The position numbers and the translations under genes are program-made. Below the pieces are notes generated by a model. It had not been told where the DNA came from. It was given only the letters and a program-made list of their open reading frames with translations, and did no database searches. From positions 124,001 to 188,000 of the forward strand of contig CAVSLD010000001.1 in assembly GCA_963728655.1 (NCBI GenBank): a DNA stretch of 64,000 nucleotides. The letters run 5' to 3'. The stretch is from Iamia sp963728655 (GTDB taxonomy: Bacteria; Actinomycetota; Acidimicrobiia; Acidimicrobiales; Iamiaceae). This document shows positions 19,526 to 29,649 of the stretch, one piece after another (position 1 is the stretch's first letter; each line of letters starts with the position of its first letter).

Positions 19526-22500
19526 ATGAGGAGGGCCATGCGACGACACCGATGGCGCGCCTTCCTCCTCGGAGGCACCGCGCTGTCGCTCCTCGCCGCG
19601 CTCAGCGGCTCGGAGCTCGCCGTCGCCGCGGTGATCCAGCTGGTGGGCTGGTCGTCGGTCGTGATCGGCCTCTGGACGGTCCGGGCCAGCTCGGGCGCCT
19701 CCCGGCGGGCGTGGATGATGTTCGTGGGCGCGGCCATCGCCTTCCTCTCCGGCGGCATCATCCGATCGCTCCACGCCAGCGTCGCCGGCATCGACCGGCC
19801 CTTCCCGTCCCCCGCCGACCTCGTGGTGGTGCTGGGCTACCTCCTGCTGATCATCGGCAGCGTCCTGCTCGGCCACCTGCGCTCGCCGGACCGGGACCGC
19901 GCCGCCATCATCGACGGCTCGATCGTGGCGGTCGGGGTGGCCACGGTCGTGTGGACCACCCTGCTGTGGCCCCACATCACCGACCCCAGCATCCCGGTGG
20001 CCGACCGCACCCTCAACGCCGGCTACGCGGTGCTGACCACGATCCTGCTGGCCATGATCACCCGCCTGGCGGTCGGGCCCGGGTCGCGCACGATCTGCTA
20101 CCGGCTGCTCGCCGGATCGATCATCCTCATCTTCGCCCAGGACGTGCTGGTCACCATCGGGGCGGTCGACGGCAAGGAGAGCTCGGCGGCCAGCCTGGTG
20201 TCGCCGTTCATCTTCGTCCTGTTCGGGGCAGCGGCCCTCCACCCCGACCTGCCCCGCATCACCGAGGCCCCGGCCCGCCTCGACGTGGCCCTCACCAAGA
20301 AGCGGATCGCCCTGCTGGTCGGCGCCCTGCTGATCAACCCGTTGATCGTCGCCCTCGAGGTCGCGCTGGACCGGGAGCCGACCCTCCAGGTGGCGGCGGC
20401 CAGCTCGATCCTGCTCTCGATGCTGGTGCTGGCCCGCCTGGTGCACCTGGTGCGCCGCCAGGAGCGGGCCACGGCCCAGGAGCAGGCCCTGCGCCAGGCC
20501 AACGCCGACCTGGCCGTCGCCCCCGACCGCCCGGCCATGCTCCAGGCCACGCTGGCCGCGTCGGTCCGCCTCATCGGGGGCCCTGGCGGCTCCACCCGCG
20601 TCTCGGTCCTCACCACCGACGGCGACCACCTCGCCGTCACCGCCTCCACGGGGTGGCGGGCGCGGGAGGCCCAGGACCGTCGCCTGACCCGCGCCGACAC
20701 CGGGGGGCTGCCGGGCGACGGCAGCGACCCGGCCCGGACCACCGAGCGCCACGGCGCCCCGCTCGACGTGGCCGTCCACGCCGAGGAGGAGGTGTGGTCC
20801 TACGTCGTGGCCCTCAGCAGCCGCCGCACCGACGGCGAGGTCCTGGTGGTCACCACCCGCGAGCCGCTCCCCCTCGTCGTGCGCCACGCCATCGACGCCC
20901 TGGCCACCACCACCGGCCTGGCCCTGGAGAGCGCGGCGCTGTCCGAGGCCCTCCAGCGGGGCCGCAGCGAGCGCCGGTTCCGGGCCCTGGTGGAGAACTC
21001 CTCGGACCTGGTCGTGGTGGTGCGGGCCGACGGCGAGATCTCCTTCGTCAGCGCCGCCAGCCGCCGCCTGCTCGGGCGCGACGAGACCTCGCTCATGGGC
21101 GAGTCGGTCCTCGCAGCTGCCCCACTCGGAGGACACGGGGCCTGATGGGCGACCTGCTCGGCCGACGCCGAGGCCGGCGCCTTCGGCCGGCCCGTCGAGG
21201 TCCGCCTCCGCCACGTCGACGGCACGCCCCGGTGGTTCGAGCTGGCCGCCCGCGACCTCCACGACGACCCCGAGATCGAGGGCGTGGTGCTCAACTGCCG
21301 GGAGATCAGCGACCGCAAGGACGCCGAGCTGCGGCTCTTCCGCAGCGAGGCCCGCTTCCGCGCCCTCGTCCAGAACGTCAGCGACGTGGTCGCGGTCATC
21401 GACGACTGGGGTCGCTTCACCTACGTCTCGCCCGCCGTCACCGAGCTGCTCGGCTACCGGCCCGAGCAGCTGCTCGACACGCCCGGCCTCGGCCATCATC
21501 GCCAACGACCAGCGGGCCGAGGCCCAGACCACGCTCCTCGACGCCCTGCGCGACACCGGCGGGCCCACGGCCGCACCCAGAGCATCGAGCTCACCGCCGT
21601 CGCCCTCGACGGCACCCGGCGCACCCTCGACGTGACCGTCAGCGACCTGCGCCACGACCCCGCCATCCACGGCATCGTGCTCAACGCCCGCGACATCACG
21701 GTGCGCAAGCAGCTCGAGTCGACCCTGCGCCACCAGGCCCACCACGACGCCCTCACCGGCCTGGCCAACCGCACCCACTTCACCCAGCTGGTCGAGAGCA
21801 GCACGCTCCGACGGCGAGAGCCAACGCCTGCGTGCTGTTCATCGACCTCGACGACTTCAAGACCGTCAACGACAGCCTGGGCCACGCCGTCGGCGACGAG
21901 CTGCTGGTGGCGGTGGCCGCCCGCCTCGAGGCGGGCCTGCCCCCCGAGGCCACCCCGGCCCGCCTCGGGGGCGACGAGTTCGCCGTCTTCGTCCGGCCCC
22001 ACCGGCGACGACCTCGGGCCGGTGGGCGTGGCCCTGCGCCTCCTCCACGACCTGCGCACGCCGTTCGACATCAACGGGTGGGAGATCGTGGTCACCGCCT
22101 CCATCGGCATCGCCGCGGTGGGCGACGAGGGCACCACCGCCGAGGTGGTCCTGCGCAACGCCGACATGGCCATGTACCTGGCCAAGGAGCGGGGCAAGGA
22201 CCGCGTCGAGCTCTTCGAGGAGGCCATGCACGTCAGCGCCTTCGAGCGCCTCGAGCTCAAGGCCGACCTGGCCCGGGCCATCACCTCCGGCCAGCTGGCC
22301 CTCATGTACCAGCCCGTCGTCTCGCTCCAGACCGGGCGCATCACCGGCGCCGAGGCCCTGGTGCGCTGGGACCACCCCCGGCGGGGCCGCCTGGCGCCCG
22401 GACGCCTTCATCGGCATCGCCGAGGAGACCGGGCTCATCGTCCAGCTGGGCCAGTGGGTGCTGGAGGAGGCGTGCCAGCAGCTGCGCACCTGGCAGCTCA

Positions 22501-23089
22501 CCCTGCCCCCCGACGCCGCCCTCGTCGATGAGCGTCAACCTCTCGGTGCGCCAGCTCGAGCAGGGCGAGCATCGTGCGACGTCGGTGCGCGACGTGGTCG
22601 AACCAGTTCGCCCTCGACCCGTCGACGCTCACCCTGGAGATCACCGAGACGGTGATCATCGACCACATGGAGACCGACCGCAGCCGCCTGACCGCCCTGA
22701 AGGACCTGGGCGTGCAGATCGCGCTCGACGACTTCGGCGTCGGGCTACTCGTCGCTGCGCTACGTCGACGACCTGCCCGTCGACATCTTGAAGGTCGACC
22801 GCAGCTTCGTCGGCGGCATCACCGGCGACCGAGCCCACCCCCGTGCTCGAGGCCATCGTGGCCCTGGGCGGGCGCCTGGGCGTCCACACCACCGCCGAGG
22901 GCATCGAGCACCCCAACCAGCTCTCCGCCCTCAAGGGCATCGGCTGCGACCTCGGCCAGGGCTACTGGTTCTCGCCGCCCCTGGCGCCGGATGCCTTCTT
23001 CGAGCTGCTGATGCGCAACCTCGAGCACGGCGGCTTCGACACCACGCTCCCACGAGGACCACGACTCCGACAGCAACGACTCCCGCTGA
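19526..23089 (+). CDS. Membrane PAS-GGDEF-EAL cyclic-di-GMP protein, frame broken many times
   Basis: About 1180 aa when assembled across frames. The first ~480 codons are intact: seven to eight membrane helices (FVGAAIAFLSGGIIRS; LVVVLGYLLLIIGSVLLG; CYRLLAGSIILIFAQDVLV) and a GAF-like domain. Then come two PAS domains (FRALVENSSDLVVVVRADG; FRALVQNVSDVVAVIDDWG), a GGDEF domain (HDALTGLANRTHF; ARLGGDEFAVFV, without an RxxD I-site), and an EAL domain (TGAEALVRW; FIGIAEETGLIVQLG; MSVNLSVRQLEQ; LTLEITETVIIDH; DDFGVG then YSSLRY; LKVDRSFVGG; TAEGIEHPNQL). All catalytic motifs look kept. Breaks begin near 21118 and recur to ~23050. ATG 19526 is chosen; ATG 19538 is only 3 nt from GGAGG. Confidence 0.8.
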
Positions 23090-23155
23090 CAGGCGCCGCG
23101 ACCGGCGTCGGATGGGCAGCGAGGACCGGACGGGACCGGGCGGTAGCGTGCCCGC

Positions 23156-24381
23156 GTGCCCGGTCCGATCTTCGTCTCCCGCGTGGCGCGCCTGCCGCTG
23201 CTCGACGCCGACGGCCACCCCCTCGGCCGCGTCGACGACGTCGTCGTGGTGCCCGCCGGCACCGAGCCGGCCCGGGTGCTCGGGCTGGTGGCCACCGTCG
23301 AGCGCCGCCGGATCTTCGTGAACGAGGCCCGGCTGGGCGTCCATCGAGGCGTCGGGCGTGCGCCTCCGGTCCGGGACCATCGACGTGCAGCCCTTCCGCC
23401 AGCGCGCGGGCGAGAAGCTGGTCGTGGGCGACATCCACGGCACCAAGGTGGGCGACGACTTCATCGTCGACGTGGCCATCGAGGAGTCGGCCCGCACCGG
23501 GTTCTGGTTCGTGGTGGCCGTCGCCCTCGGCGGCCGGGGCCCGCTGCGCCGCCGCCGCACACGAGGTCGTGGAGTGGGGCGACGTGGCCGCCCGCTTCGA
23601 CACCGGGCCGGAGTACGCCGAGGTGGCCGAGCTGCGCGGCATGCACCAGTCCGACGTGGCCGAGCGCATCCGGGCCCTCCCGCCGGCCAAGCGCCGACGG
23701 CTGGCCGAGCTGATGGAGGACGACCGCCTGGCCGACCTGCTCGAGGAGCTGCCCGAGGACGAGCAGGTCCGCCTCATCGACGGCCTCGACCTGGAGCGCG
23801 CGGCCCACGTGCTCGAGGAGATGGAGCCCGACGACGCCGCCGACCTGCTCGGGCGAGATGACCGAGGCCGAGCGCCAGCGCCTGCTGGCGGCCATGCCGC
23901 CGGAGGACTCCACCCCGCTGCGCCGGCTGCTGTCCTACGCCGAGGACACCGCCGGCGGGCTGATGACCCCGGAGCCCATCGTGCTGCGCGGCGGCGGCCA
24001 CCGTGGCCGAGGCCCTGGCCACCGTCCGCGAGCCCGACCGGCCCATGGAGCTGGCCGCCCAGGTGTTCGTGGTCCAGCCGCCGACGTCCACGCCGACCGG
24101 TCGCTTCATCGGCAGCGTGCCGTTCCAGCGGCTCCTGCGGGAACCGCCGGCCACCCGGCTGGAGGACTGCGCCCACGACGACCCCGAGCCGGTGCCGCCC
24201 GACCTGCCCCTCCGCGACGTGGCCGAGCGCCTGGCCGCCTACGACGCCCTGGCCGTGCCCGTGTGCGACGCGGCCCACCGCCTGGTCGGGCGCGGTCACC
24301 GTCGACGACGTGCTCGACCACGTGCTGCCCCCGGGCTGGCGCCGCCGGCGCCGACCCCACCTGACCGGGGACGGGACCTGA
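23156..24381 (+). CDS. MgtE N-domain/CBS protein without a channel domain (frame broken)
   Basis: About 410 aa, soluble. It begins with a PRC-barrel-like strand set (FVSRVARLPLLDADGHPLG). The MgtE intracellular helical domain follows (ELRGMHQSDVAERIRALPPA; RLADLLEELPEDEQVRLIDG; DDAADLL; EMTEAERQRLLAAMPPEDS; YAEDTAGGLMTPEPIV), then a CBS pair (ATVAEALATVREPDRPMEL; FIGSVPFQRLL; RDVAERLAAYDALAVPVCD; VTVDDVLDHVLPPGW). There is no membrane domain, so it cannot itself be a magnesium channel. As far as I know, this channel-less form next to DUF1003 is common in actinobacteria. Frame breaks lie near 23330, 23565, 23850, 23998 and 24293. GTG 23156 starts; the DUF1003 start follows after 1 nt. Confidence 0.8.
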
Positions 24382-24382
24382 C

Positions 24383-24912
24383 GTGGCCCGGCGCAGCCCC
24401 GACCTGTCGCGCCCGCGCCGCCGCCTGGAGTGGAGCGGGATCTACGACCCCGACGCCTTCGGCCGGCTTTCCGAGGGCATCGCCCGGTTCCTCGGCACCG
24501 GCCGCTTCCTCGTCGGCCAGACCGTCGTGGTCGTCGTCTGGATCATCATCAACGTCCTTCGCGGTGGCGCTGCGCTGGGACCCGTACCCGTTCATCCTGC
24601 TGAACCTGGCCTTCTCCACCCAGGCCGCCTACGCCGCCCCGCTCATCCTGCTGGCCCAGAACCGCCAGGACGACCGGGACCGCCGCCAGGCCGAGATCGA
24701 CCGAGAGGTGAACCAGCGGACCCAGGCCGACACCGAGTACCTGGCCCGCGAGCTGGCCTCGGTGCGCATCGCCCTGGCCGACGTGGTGACCACCGAGGAC
24801 CTCCGCGACTCGGTCGACCGCATCACCGACGCCCTCGAGCAGGTGACCGCCCGCCTCGACGCCGTCGAGTCCCCCGCCCCTCCCCCACCCCCCACACCCG
24901 AGGCCGCCCTAG
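24383..24912 (+). CDS. DUF1003 family membrane protein (frame broken)
   Basis: About 175 aa. DUF1003 signatures: FLGTGRFLVGQTVVVVVWI, then after a break near 24552 RWDPYPFILLNLAFSTQAAY and APLILLAQNRQDDRDR. Two membrane helices with a short loop are followed by a long coiled coil (REVNQRTQADTEYLARELAS) and a Pro-rich tail. GTG 24383 starts one base after the stop of the MgtE-N/CBS gene, a clear operon. In the frame of the second half no stop occurs until far downstream. A second one-base shift in the C/CA-rich run at ~24885-24900 would end it at TAG 24910-24912, overlapping the stop of convergent prfC. Function unknown. Confidence 0.7.
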
Positions 24913-26513
24913 CCCACCATCGCGTTGCCGACGAGGGGGTCGAGGGTGAGGTCGGGCTGCTCGCTGACCACGCGGTCGAGCCAGAACCGGCTCTCGAAGA
25001 GGGCCAGGCGGGTGCCGTCGGCCCGCTCCAGCACGGTGACGCCGCGCATGCTGCGCAGCGGTGCGGTGCTGGCCTCGTCGGTGACCCGGGCGACGGTGTA
25101 GCCGGTGGGGCTGAGCTCGACCGGGGCGCCGAACTCGGTCTCCAGGCGGTGGACGGCGACCTCGAACTGCATGGGGCCGACGGCGGCCAGCACCGGCGCC
25201 TGGTCGCCCAGGTCGAGGTCGCGCAGCACCTGGACCACGCCCTCCTCGTCGAGCTGGGTGACGCCCTTGCGGAACTGCTTGGCCTTGCCGGTGTCGCGGA
25301 CCCGGACCACCGAGAACTGCTCGGGGGCGAAGCTGGGGATCTCGGGGTAGGCGACGTGCTCGTCGAGGTAGAGCGTGTCGCCCACCCGGACCTCGGTGGC
25401 GTTGACCAGGCCGACGACGTCGCCGGGCCAGGCCACCTCGATGGTCTCGCGCTCCTGGCCGAACACCGAGTGGGCGTACTTGGTGGCGAAGGGCTTGTGG
25501 GTGCGGGCGTGGGTGACGACCATCCCCCGCTCGAAGCGCCCCGAGCACACCCGCAGGTAGGCGATGCGGTCGCGGTGGGCCCGGTCCATGTTGGACTGCA
25601 CCTTGAACACCAGCCCGGAGAACGGGGCGTCGAGCGGGCGCTCCTTGCCGGCCTCGTCGAGGCGGGGCGTGGGCGAGGGGGCCAGGTCGACCAGGGCGTC
25701 GAGCAGCAGGCGGACCCCGAAGTTGGTGAGGGCCGAGCCGAAGAAGGTGGGCGAGGTCTCCCCGGCGCGGAACAGCTCGTCGTCGTGGCTCGGCGCCCGA
25801 CCTCGTCGAGCAGGGCGAGCTCGTCGGCGGCGCGGGTCCAGGCCTCGCCCTCGGCCGCCTCGGCCGCCGACGCGTCGAGGACCTCCTCGGGGGCCTCGGT
25901 GGCGCCGCGGGCCACCCGGGTGAAGCGCACGTAGCGACCGGTGCGCCGGTCGACCACGCCCCGGAAGTCGCCGGCCAGGCCGACCGGCCAGGTGAGCGGG
26001 GTGGGGACGACGCCGATGCGCTGCTCGACCTCGTCGATGACCTCGAGGGGGTCGCGGCCGGGCCGGTCCCACTTGTTGATGAAGGTGAGCAGGGGCAGGC
26101 CGCGCTCGCGGCAGACCTCGAACAGCTTGAGCGTCTGGGGCTCGATGCCCTTGGCCGCGTCGAGCACCATCACCGCGGCGTCGGCCGCGGCCAGCACCCG
26201 GTAGGTGTCCTCGGAGAAGTCGCGGTGGCCCGGGGTGTCGAGCAGGTTGACCACGTGGTCGCGGTAGGGGAACTGGAGGACCGTGCTGGTGATGGAGATG
26301 CCCCGCTGGCGCTCCATCTCCATCCAGTCCGACGTGACCGCCCGCCGGCCCTCGCGGGCCTTCACCGCGCCGGCCCCGGTGGTGAGGGCCCCGCCGTAGA
26401 GGAGGAACTTCTCGGTGAGGGTGGTCTTGCCCGCGTCGGGGTGGCTGATGATGGCGAAGGTGCGACGGCGGGCCGCCTCGGCCGACGGCCTCGCCGTCGT
26501 CGGCGGGGGCCAC
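24909..26513 (-). CDS. prfC: Peptide chain release factor 3 (frame broken near 26490 and 25795)
   Basis: A translational GTPase of ~533 aa, the usual RF3 length. G1 is SHPDAGKTTLTEKFLLYGGA, the switch region has RQRGISITSTVLQF, G3 is LLDTPGHRDFSEDTYR, and G4 is TFINKWDR. The RF3-specific part includes LFRAGETSPTFFGSALTNFG, VFKVQSNMDRAHRDRIAYL and PVLAAVGPMQFEVAVHRLE. RF3 recycles RF1/RF2 from terminating ribosomes. Two frame changes interrupt the gene, at GTCGGCCGAGG near 26490 and around 25795 (between LLDEVG and HDDELF). The start GTG (26513) shares its first G with the TAG stop of the Fur gene (TAGTG), so the two genes are translationally linked. Confidence 0.92.
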   Translation of the reverse strand: MAPADDGEAVGRGGPPSHLRHHQPPRRGQDHPHREVPPLRRGPHHRGRRGEGPRGPAGGHVGLDGDGAPAGHLHHQHGPPVPLPRPRGQPARHPGPPRLLRGHLPGAGRGRRRGDGARRGQGHRAPDAQAVRGLPRARPAPAHLHQQVGPARPRPPRGHRRGRAAHRRRPHPAHLAGRPGRRLPGRGRPAHRSLRALHPGGPRRHRGPRGGPRRVGGRGGRGRGLDPRRRRARPARRGRAPSHDDELFRAGETSPTFFGSALTNFGVRLLLDALVDLAPSPTPRLDEAGKERPLDAPFSGLVFKVQSNMDRAHRDRIAYLRVCSGRFERGMVVTHARTHKPFATKYAHSVFGQERETIEVAWPGDVVGLVNATEVRVGDTLYLDEHVAYPEIPSFAPEQFSVVRVRDTGKAKQFRKGVTQLDEEGVVQVLRDLDLGDQAPVLAAVGPMQFEVAVHRLETEFGAPVELSPTGYTVARVTDEASTAPLRSMRGVTVLERADGTRLALFESRFWLDRVVSEQPDLTLDPLVGNAMVG

Positions 26514-26977
26514 TAGGTGCAGTCGGCGCAGCGACCGACGAGGTCGAGGCGGTGGTCGGTCGGCGGTGAACCCGGCGGCCGCTGCGGCGTGCGCGCAGGG
26601 CGGCCTCCAGGTCCTGCTCGACCGGTGGCGGGACGGTGAAGTCGGCGACCGCTCCGCAGTCGGTGCAGATCAGGTGGTGGTGGTGACCGGCGAGGTCCTC
26701 GGCCAGCTCGTAGCGGGCGAACTCGTCACCCCCGGCGATGCGGCGCACCGCACCGGCCGCCTCGAGGACGCTGAGGTTGCGGTACACCGAGCTCTGGGGC
26801 AGCGCCTCGCCCTCGGCCGACGACCTCGGCCGTGGTGAGCGGGCGACGGCCTCGGTCGAGGATGCGGATGACGGCGCGCCGGTTGGCCGTGTAGCGCTGG
26901 CCCTCGGTGCCCAGGCGCCGCTCGACCTCGAGGTCGAGCTCCGGCGCGGTGGCGGGGGTCGTGGGCGCCGTCGTCAT
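26513..26977 (-). CDS. Fur-family metalloregulator, Zur/FurB-like (frame broken)
   Basis: About 153 aa. A winged-helix DNA-binding part (GQRYTANRRAVIRILDR; RPLTTAEVV; QSSVYRNLSVLEAAGAVRRI) is followed by the metal site GHHHHLICTDCGAVADFTVP. After a break comes a C-terminal CADCT tail whose two Cys with the earlier CTDC pair would bind structural zinc. HHHH plus CxxC fits a Zur/FurB-type sensor rather than an iron Fur, but this is inference. Breaks fall at GTCGGCCGAGG (~26817), near 26585 and near 26562 (HRLDLVGRC follows). It overlaps prfC by one base. The ~220-bp divergent region to the M23 gene could hold its operator; I could not see a clear Zur box. Confidence 0.82.
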
Positions 26978-27199
26978 GGATCCTCAACCCTACTGGAGCG
27001 CGGCCGATCGAGAACCGGTGAGACTCGTTGCCGCACGGGTCTCCGGGAGCCGCCGCAGGACTTCCCAACGCGACCACCGACCCGTAACATGACCGCAACA
27101 CATCCGGCGCCGCACCCGCCACCTCCGACCCGGGCACGACGAGGCGGTGGCGTCAGGCGACCCCCCCTCCTCCACCTCGAGACCACAAGGCACGAGACG

Positions 27200-28737
27200 A
27201 TGCACATCGATCCCTGCTGCGGCGGCCCCGTCCACGACGAGCCCGCCGCCGACGAGCCCCGGCCCCCGCTCTCCCGCCGTCGGGTGCTGCTCGGCGCCGG
27301 CGTCGGAGCCGGCGCCCTCGTCCTGCGGGCGGTGCCCGCCGGCGCGGAGACGGCCAGCTCCGACGACACCACCCCATCGCCGTCGAGCACCAGCAGCTCG
27401 ACCACCAACCACCACCGAGGCCCCCCCCACCACGGCACCGGGCACCACCACGACCACCACCCCGCCGCCGCCCGGCCCGGACTCGATGGAGGGGACCGTC
27501 GACGGCCCCCAGGCCAAGGACTACGGCTTCCTGCCGCCCCGGCCCGCCTCGGAGGTCCACGTCCGCCCGATGATGTTCCCGATCGTGGGCCGGGTGCAGC
27601 TGGAGCGACACCTACCTCGCCCCCCGAGGCGGCGGCCGTCGCCACGAGGGCCAGGACCTCATGGCCGGCAAGATGCAGAAGCTGCTGGCCTGCGTCGGAC
27701 GGCGTCGTCATCGAGCTGCGCTACGGCTCCGGCGGCAACTCGCTCTACCTCAAGGGCGACGACGGCTGGTACTACTGCTACCTCCACATCAACAACGACA
27801 CGCCCGGCACCGACGACGGCGCCAACCGCTACGACCAGGCCTTCGGGCCCGGCATCGGCCAGGGCGTACCGGGTCAAGAAGGGCCAGCACATCGCCTACG
27901 TGGGCGACAGCGGCAACGCCGAGGGCTCCGGCTCGCACTGCCACTTCGAGATCCGGATGCCCAACGCCAAGTGGTACAACGCCGCCGCGGTCAACGCCAA
28001 GTACTCCCTCGACGCGGCCGAGCGCGGCCCGCGAGGGGCCGCAGGTCCCGCCCGAGACCTTCAAGCCGTGGGGCGACGCCGACACGCTGATCCGACGCCA
28101 GTACCAGCGACCTGCTGGGCCGCACGGCCAGCGCCGCCAACCTCAGCTACTGGGGGGACCTGCTCAGCTCCGGGGCCAAGTCGCCGCAGTGGATGATGGC
28201 GTACTTCGCCGAGTCCGACGAGTGCGACGACAAGACCCACGCCGTGGCCCGGCTGTACGAGGCGTTCTTCCTGCGCCGGCCCGACTACGACGGCTTCGCG
28301 TACTGGACCGGCCGCCGCCGGGGTGGGTACCCGCTCACGGCCATCGCCGACGCCTTCGCCCGCTCCCCCGAGTTCACCAACCGCTACGGCACCCTCACCA
28401 ACGCCCAGTTCGTCGAGCGGATCTACCAGAACGTGCTGGGCCGCTCGGCCGACCCGGCGGGCAAGAGCTTCTGGACCGAGAAGCTCGACGGCGGGCGCTC
28501 CCGGGGCACCGTCATGGTGCAGTTCAGCGACTCGCCGGAGAACCGGTCCCGGCAGCGGTGGATCGATGCACGTGGTCGCCACCTACGGCTCCATGATGCA
28601 CCGCATGCCCACCGCCGAGGAGATCTTCACCTGGGTGGGCCGCGCTCTCCAGCGGGTCCAGCCGGGTCGAGGACATGATCGCCCTGCTGCGCATCAGCGA
28701 CGAGTACGCCTTCGTCGTCTACGTCTCCGGCGGCTGA
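27200..28737 (+). CDS. Tat-exported M23 peptidase with C-terminal DUF4214 domain (frame broken)
   Basis: About 510 aa. A twin-arginine signal (LSRRRVLLGAGVGAGALVL, residues ~31-49) is followed by a Ser/Thr/Pro linker. The M23 LytM-type endopeptidase has the HxxxD zinc motif in RRHEGQDLMAG, then GNSLYLKGDDGWYYCYLH, KKGQHIAYVGDSGNAEGSGS and the HxH motif HCHFEIRMP. The C-terminal ~200 residues are DUF4214-like (ARLYEAFFLRRPDYDGFAYW; FARSPEFTNRYG; FVERIYQNVLGRSADPAGK). M23 enzymes cut peptidoglycan cross-bridges; DUF4214 is found in surface proteins. Frame breaks lie near 27412, 27600, 27695, 27870, 28030, 28110, 28567 and 28665. ATG 27200 has only a weak AAGG upstream. Confidence 0.8.
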
Positions 28738-28794
28738 TCCCCGCACCACCTCACGGGGTGGGGAGCGCCACGGGGCCCGCGCGAGGATGCCGCC

Positions 28795-29600
28795 ATGTCC
28801 GGCTCCGTCCCCGCCCCACCCGCCGACCCCGCCCTCGTCACCGAGGCGGTGGCCCTCACCCGCATGGCGGGCGAGGCGACGCTGCGCTGGTTCCGTGACG
28901 ACGCCCTGGCGGTCGACCGCAAGGGCGACGGCACGCCCGTCACCCAGGCCGACCGCGAGGCCGAGCGCCTGATCCGGGCCGAGCTGGCGCCAGCGCCACC
29001 CCGACGACGGCGTGCTGGGCGAGGAGGAGCCCGAGACGCCCGGCACCAGCGGGCGGCGGTGGATCCTCGACCCCATCGACGGCACCAAGGCCTTCACCCA
29101 CGGCGTCCCCCTCTACAGCAACCTGCTGGCCGTCGAGGACGAGCACGGCATCGCCGTCGGCGTCATCAACATCCCCGCCCTCGGGGAGACGGTGTGGGCC
29201 GGGACGGGGCCGGGGGTGCTGGTGCAACGACCAGCCCGCCCAGGTCAGCACCGGCACGGACCTGGCCACCGCCTACGTGAGCACCAGCGGCCTCGGGCCG
29301 TGGTCCGACGAGGCGATCCTCGCCGTCCAGGCCTCCGGTGCCTCGATCCGCACCTGGGGCGACGGCTACGGCTACGTGCTGGTGGCCACCGGGCGCATCG
29401 ACGCCATGGTGGACCCGAGGGCCGAGCTCTACGACCTGGCCCCGATGCCGGTCATCCTGGCCGAGGCCGGGGGCCGCTTCAGCTCCCTCGACGGCGCCGA
29501 CGGCGACCCGGGGGCGGGCAGCGGCCTGGCCTCCAACGGCCGGGTCCACGACGCCCTGCTGGAGACCCTCGGCGGGGCGGCCCGCGCCGCCCGCGCCTGA
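28795..29600 (+). CDS. Inositol-monophosphatase-family phosphatase, histidinol-phosphatase-like (two frame breaks)
   Basis: About 268 aa. Metal site 1 is LGEEEPET, and the family signature WILDPIDGTKAFTHGVPLYS carries the WxxDPxDGTxxF motif. Metal site 2 is AELYDLAPMPVILAEAGGRF. The text around the signature (GTKAFTHGVP) is closer to HisN than to SuhB, so L-histidinol phosphate or inositol-1-phosphate are the likely substrates (inference). ATG 28795 follows GAGGA. Frame breaks: GCGCCAG at ~28990 and GGGGGTGCTGG at ~29217. It is 57 bp downstream of the M23 gene. Confidence 0.85.
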
Positions 29601-29649
29601 TCCGTCGGCGGCGTCCCCGATCCCGGGGGGAGGGGTCGGTCCTGCCACC

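Noticed and set aside
5461..29220. Programmed +1 frameshifting as the explanation for the frame breaks
   Set aside because: There are many breaks per gene, no shared slippery sequence or stop codon at the shift, and the same kind of break occurs in gyrA; sequence error is far simpler.
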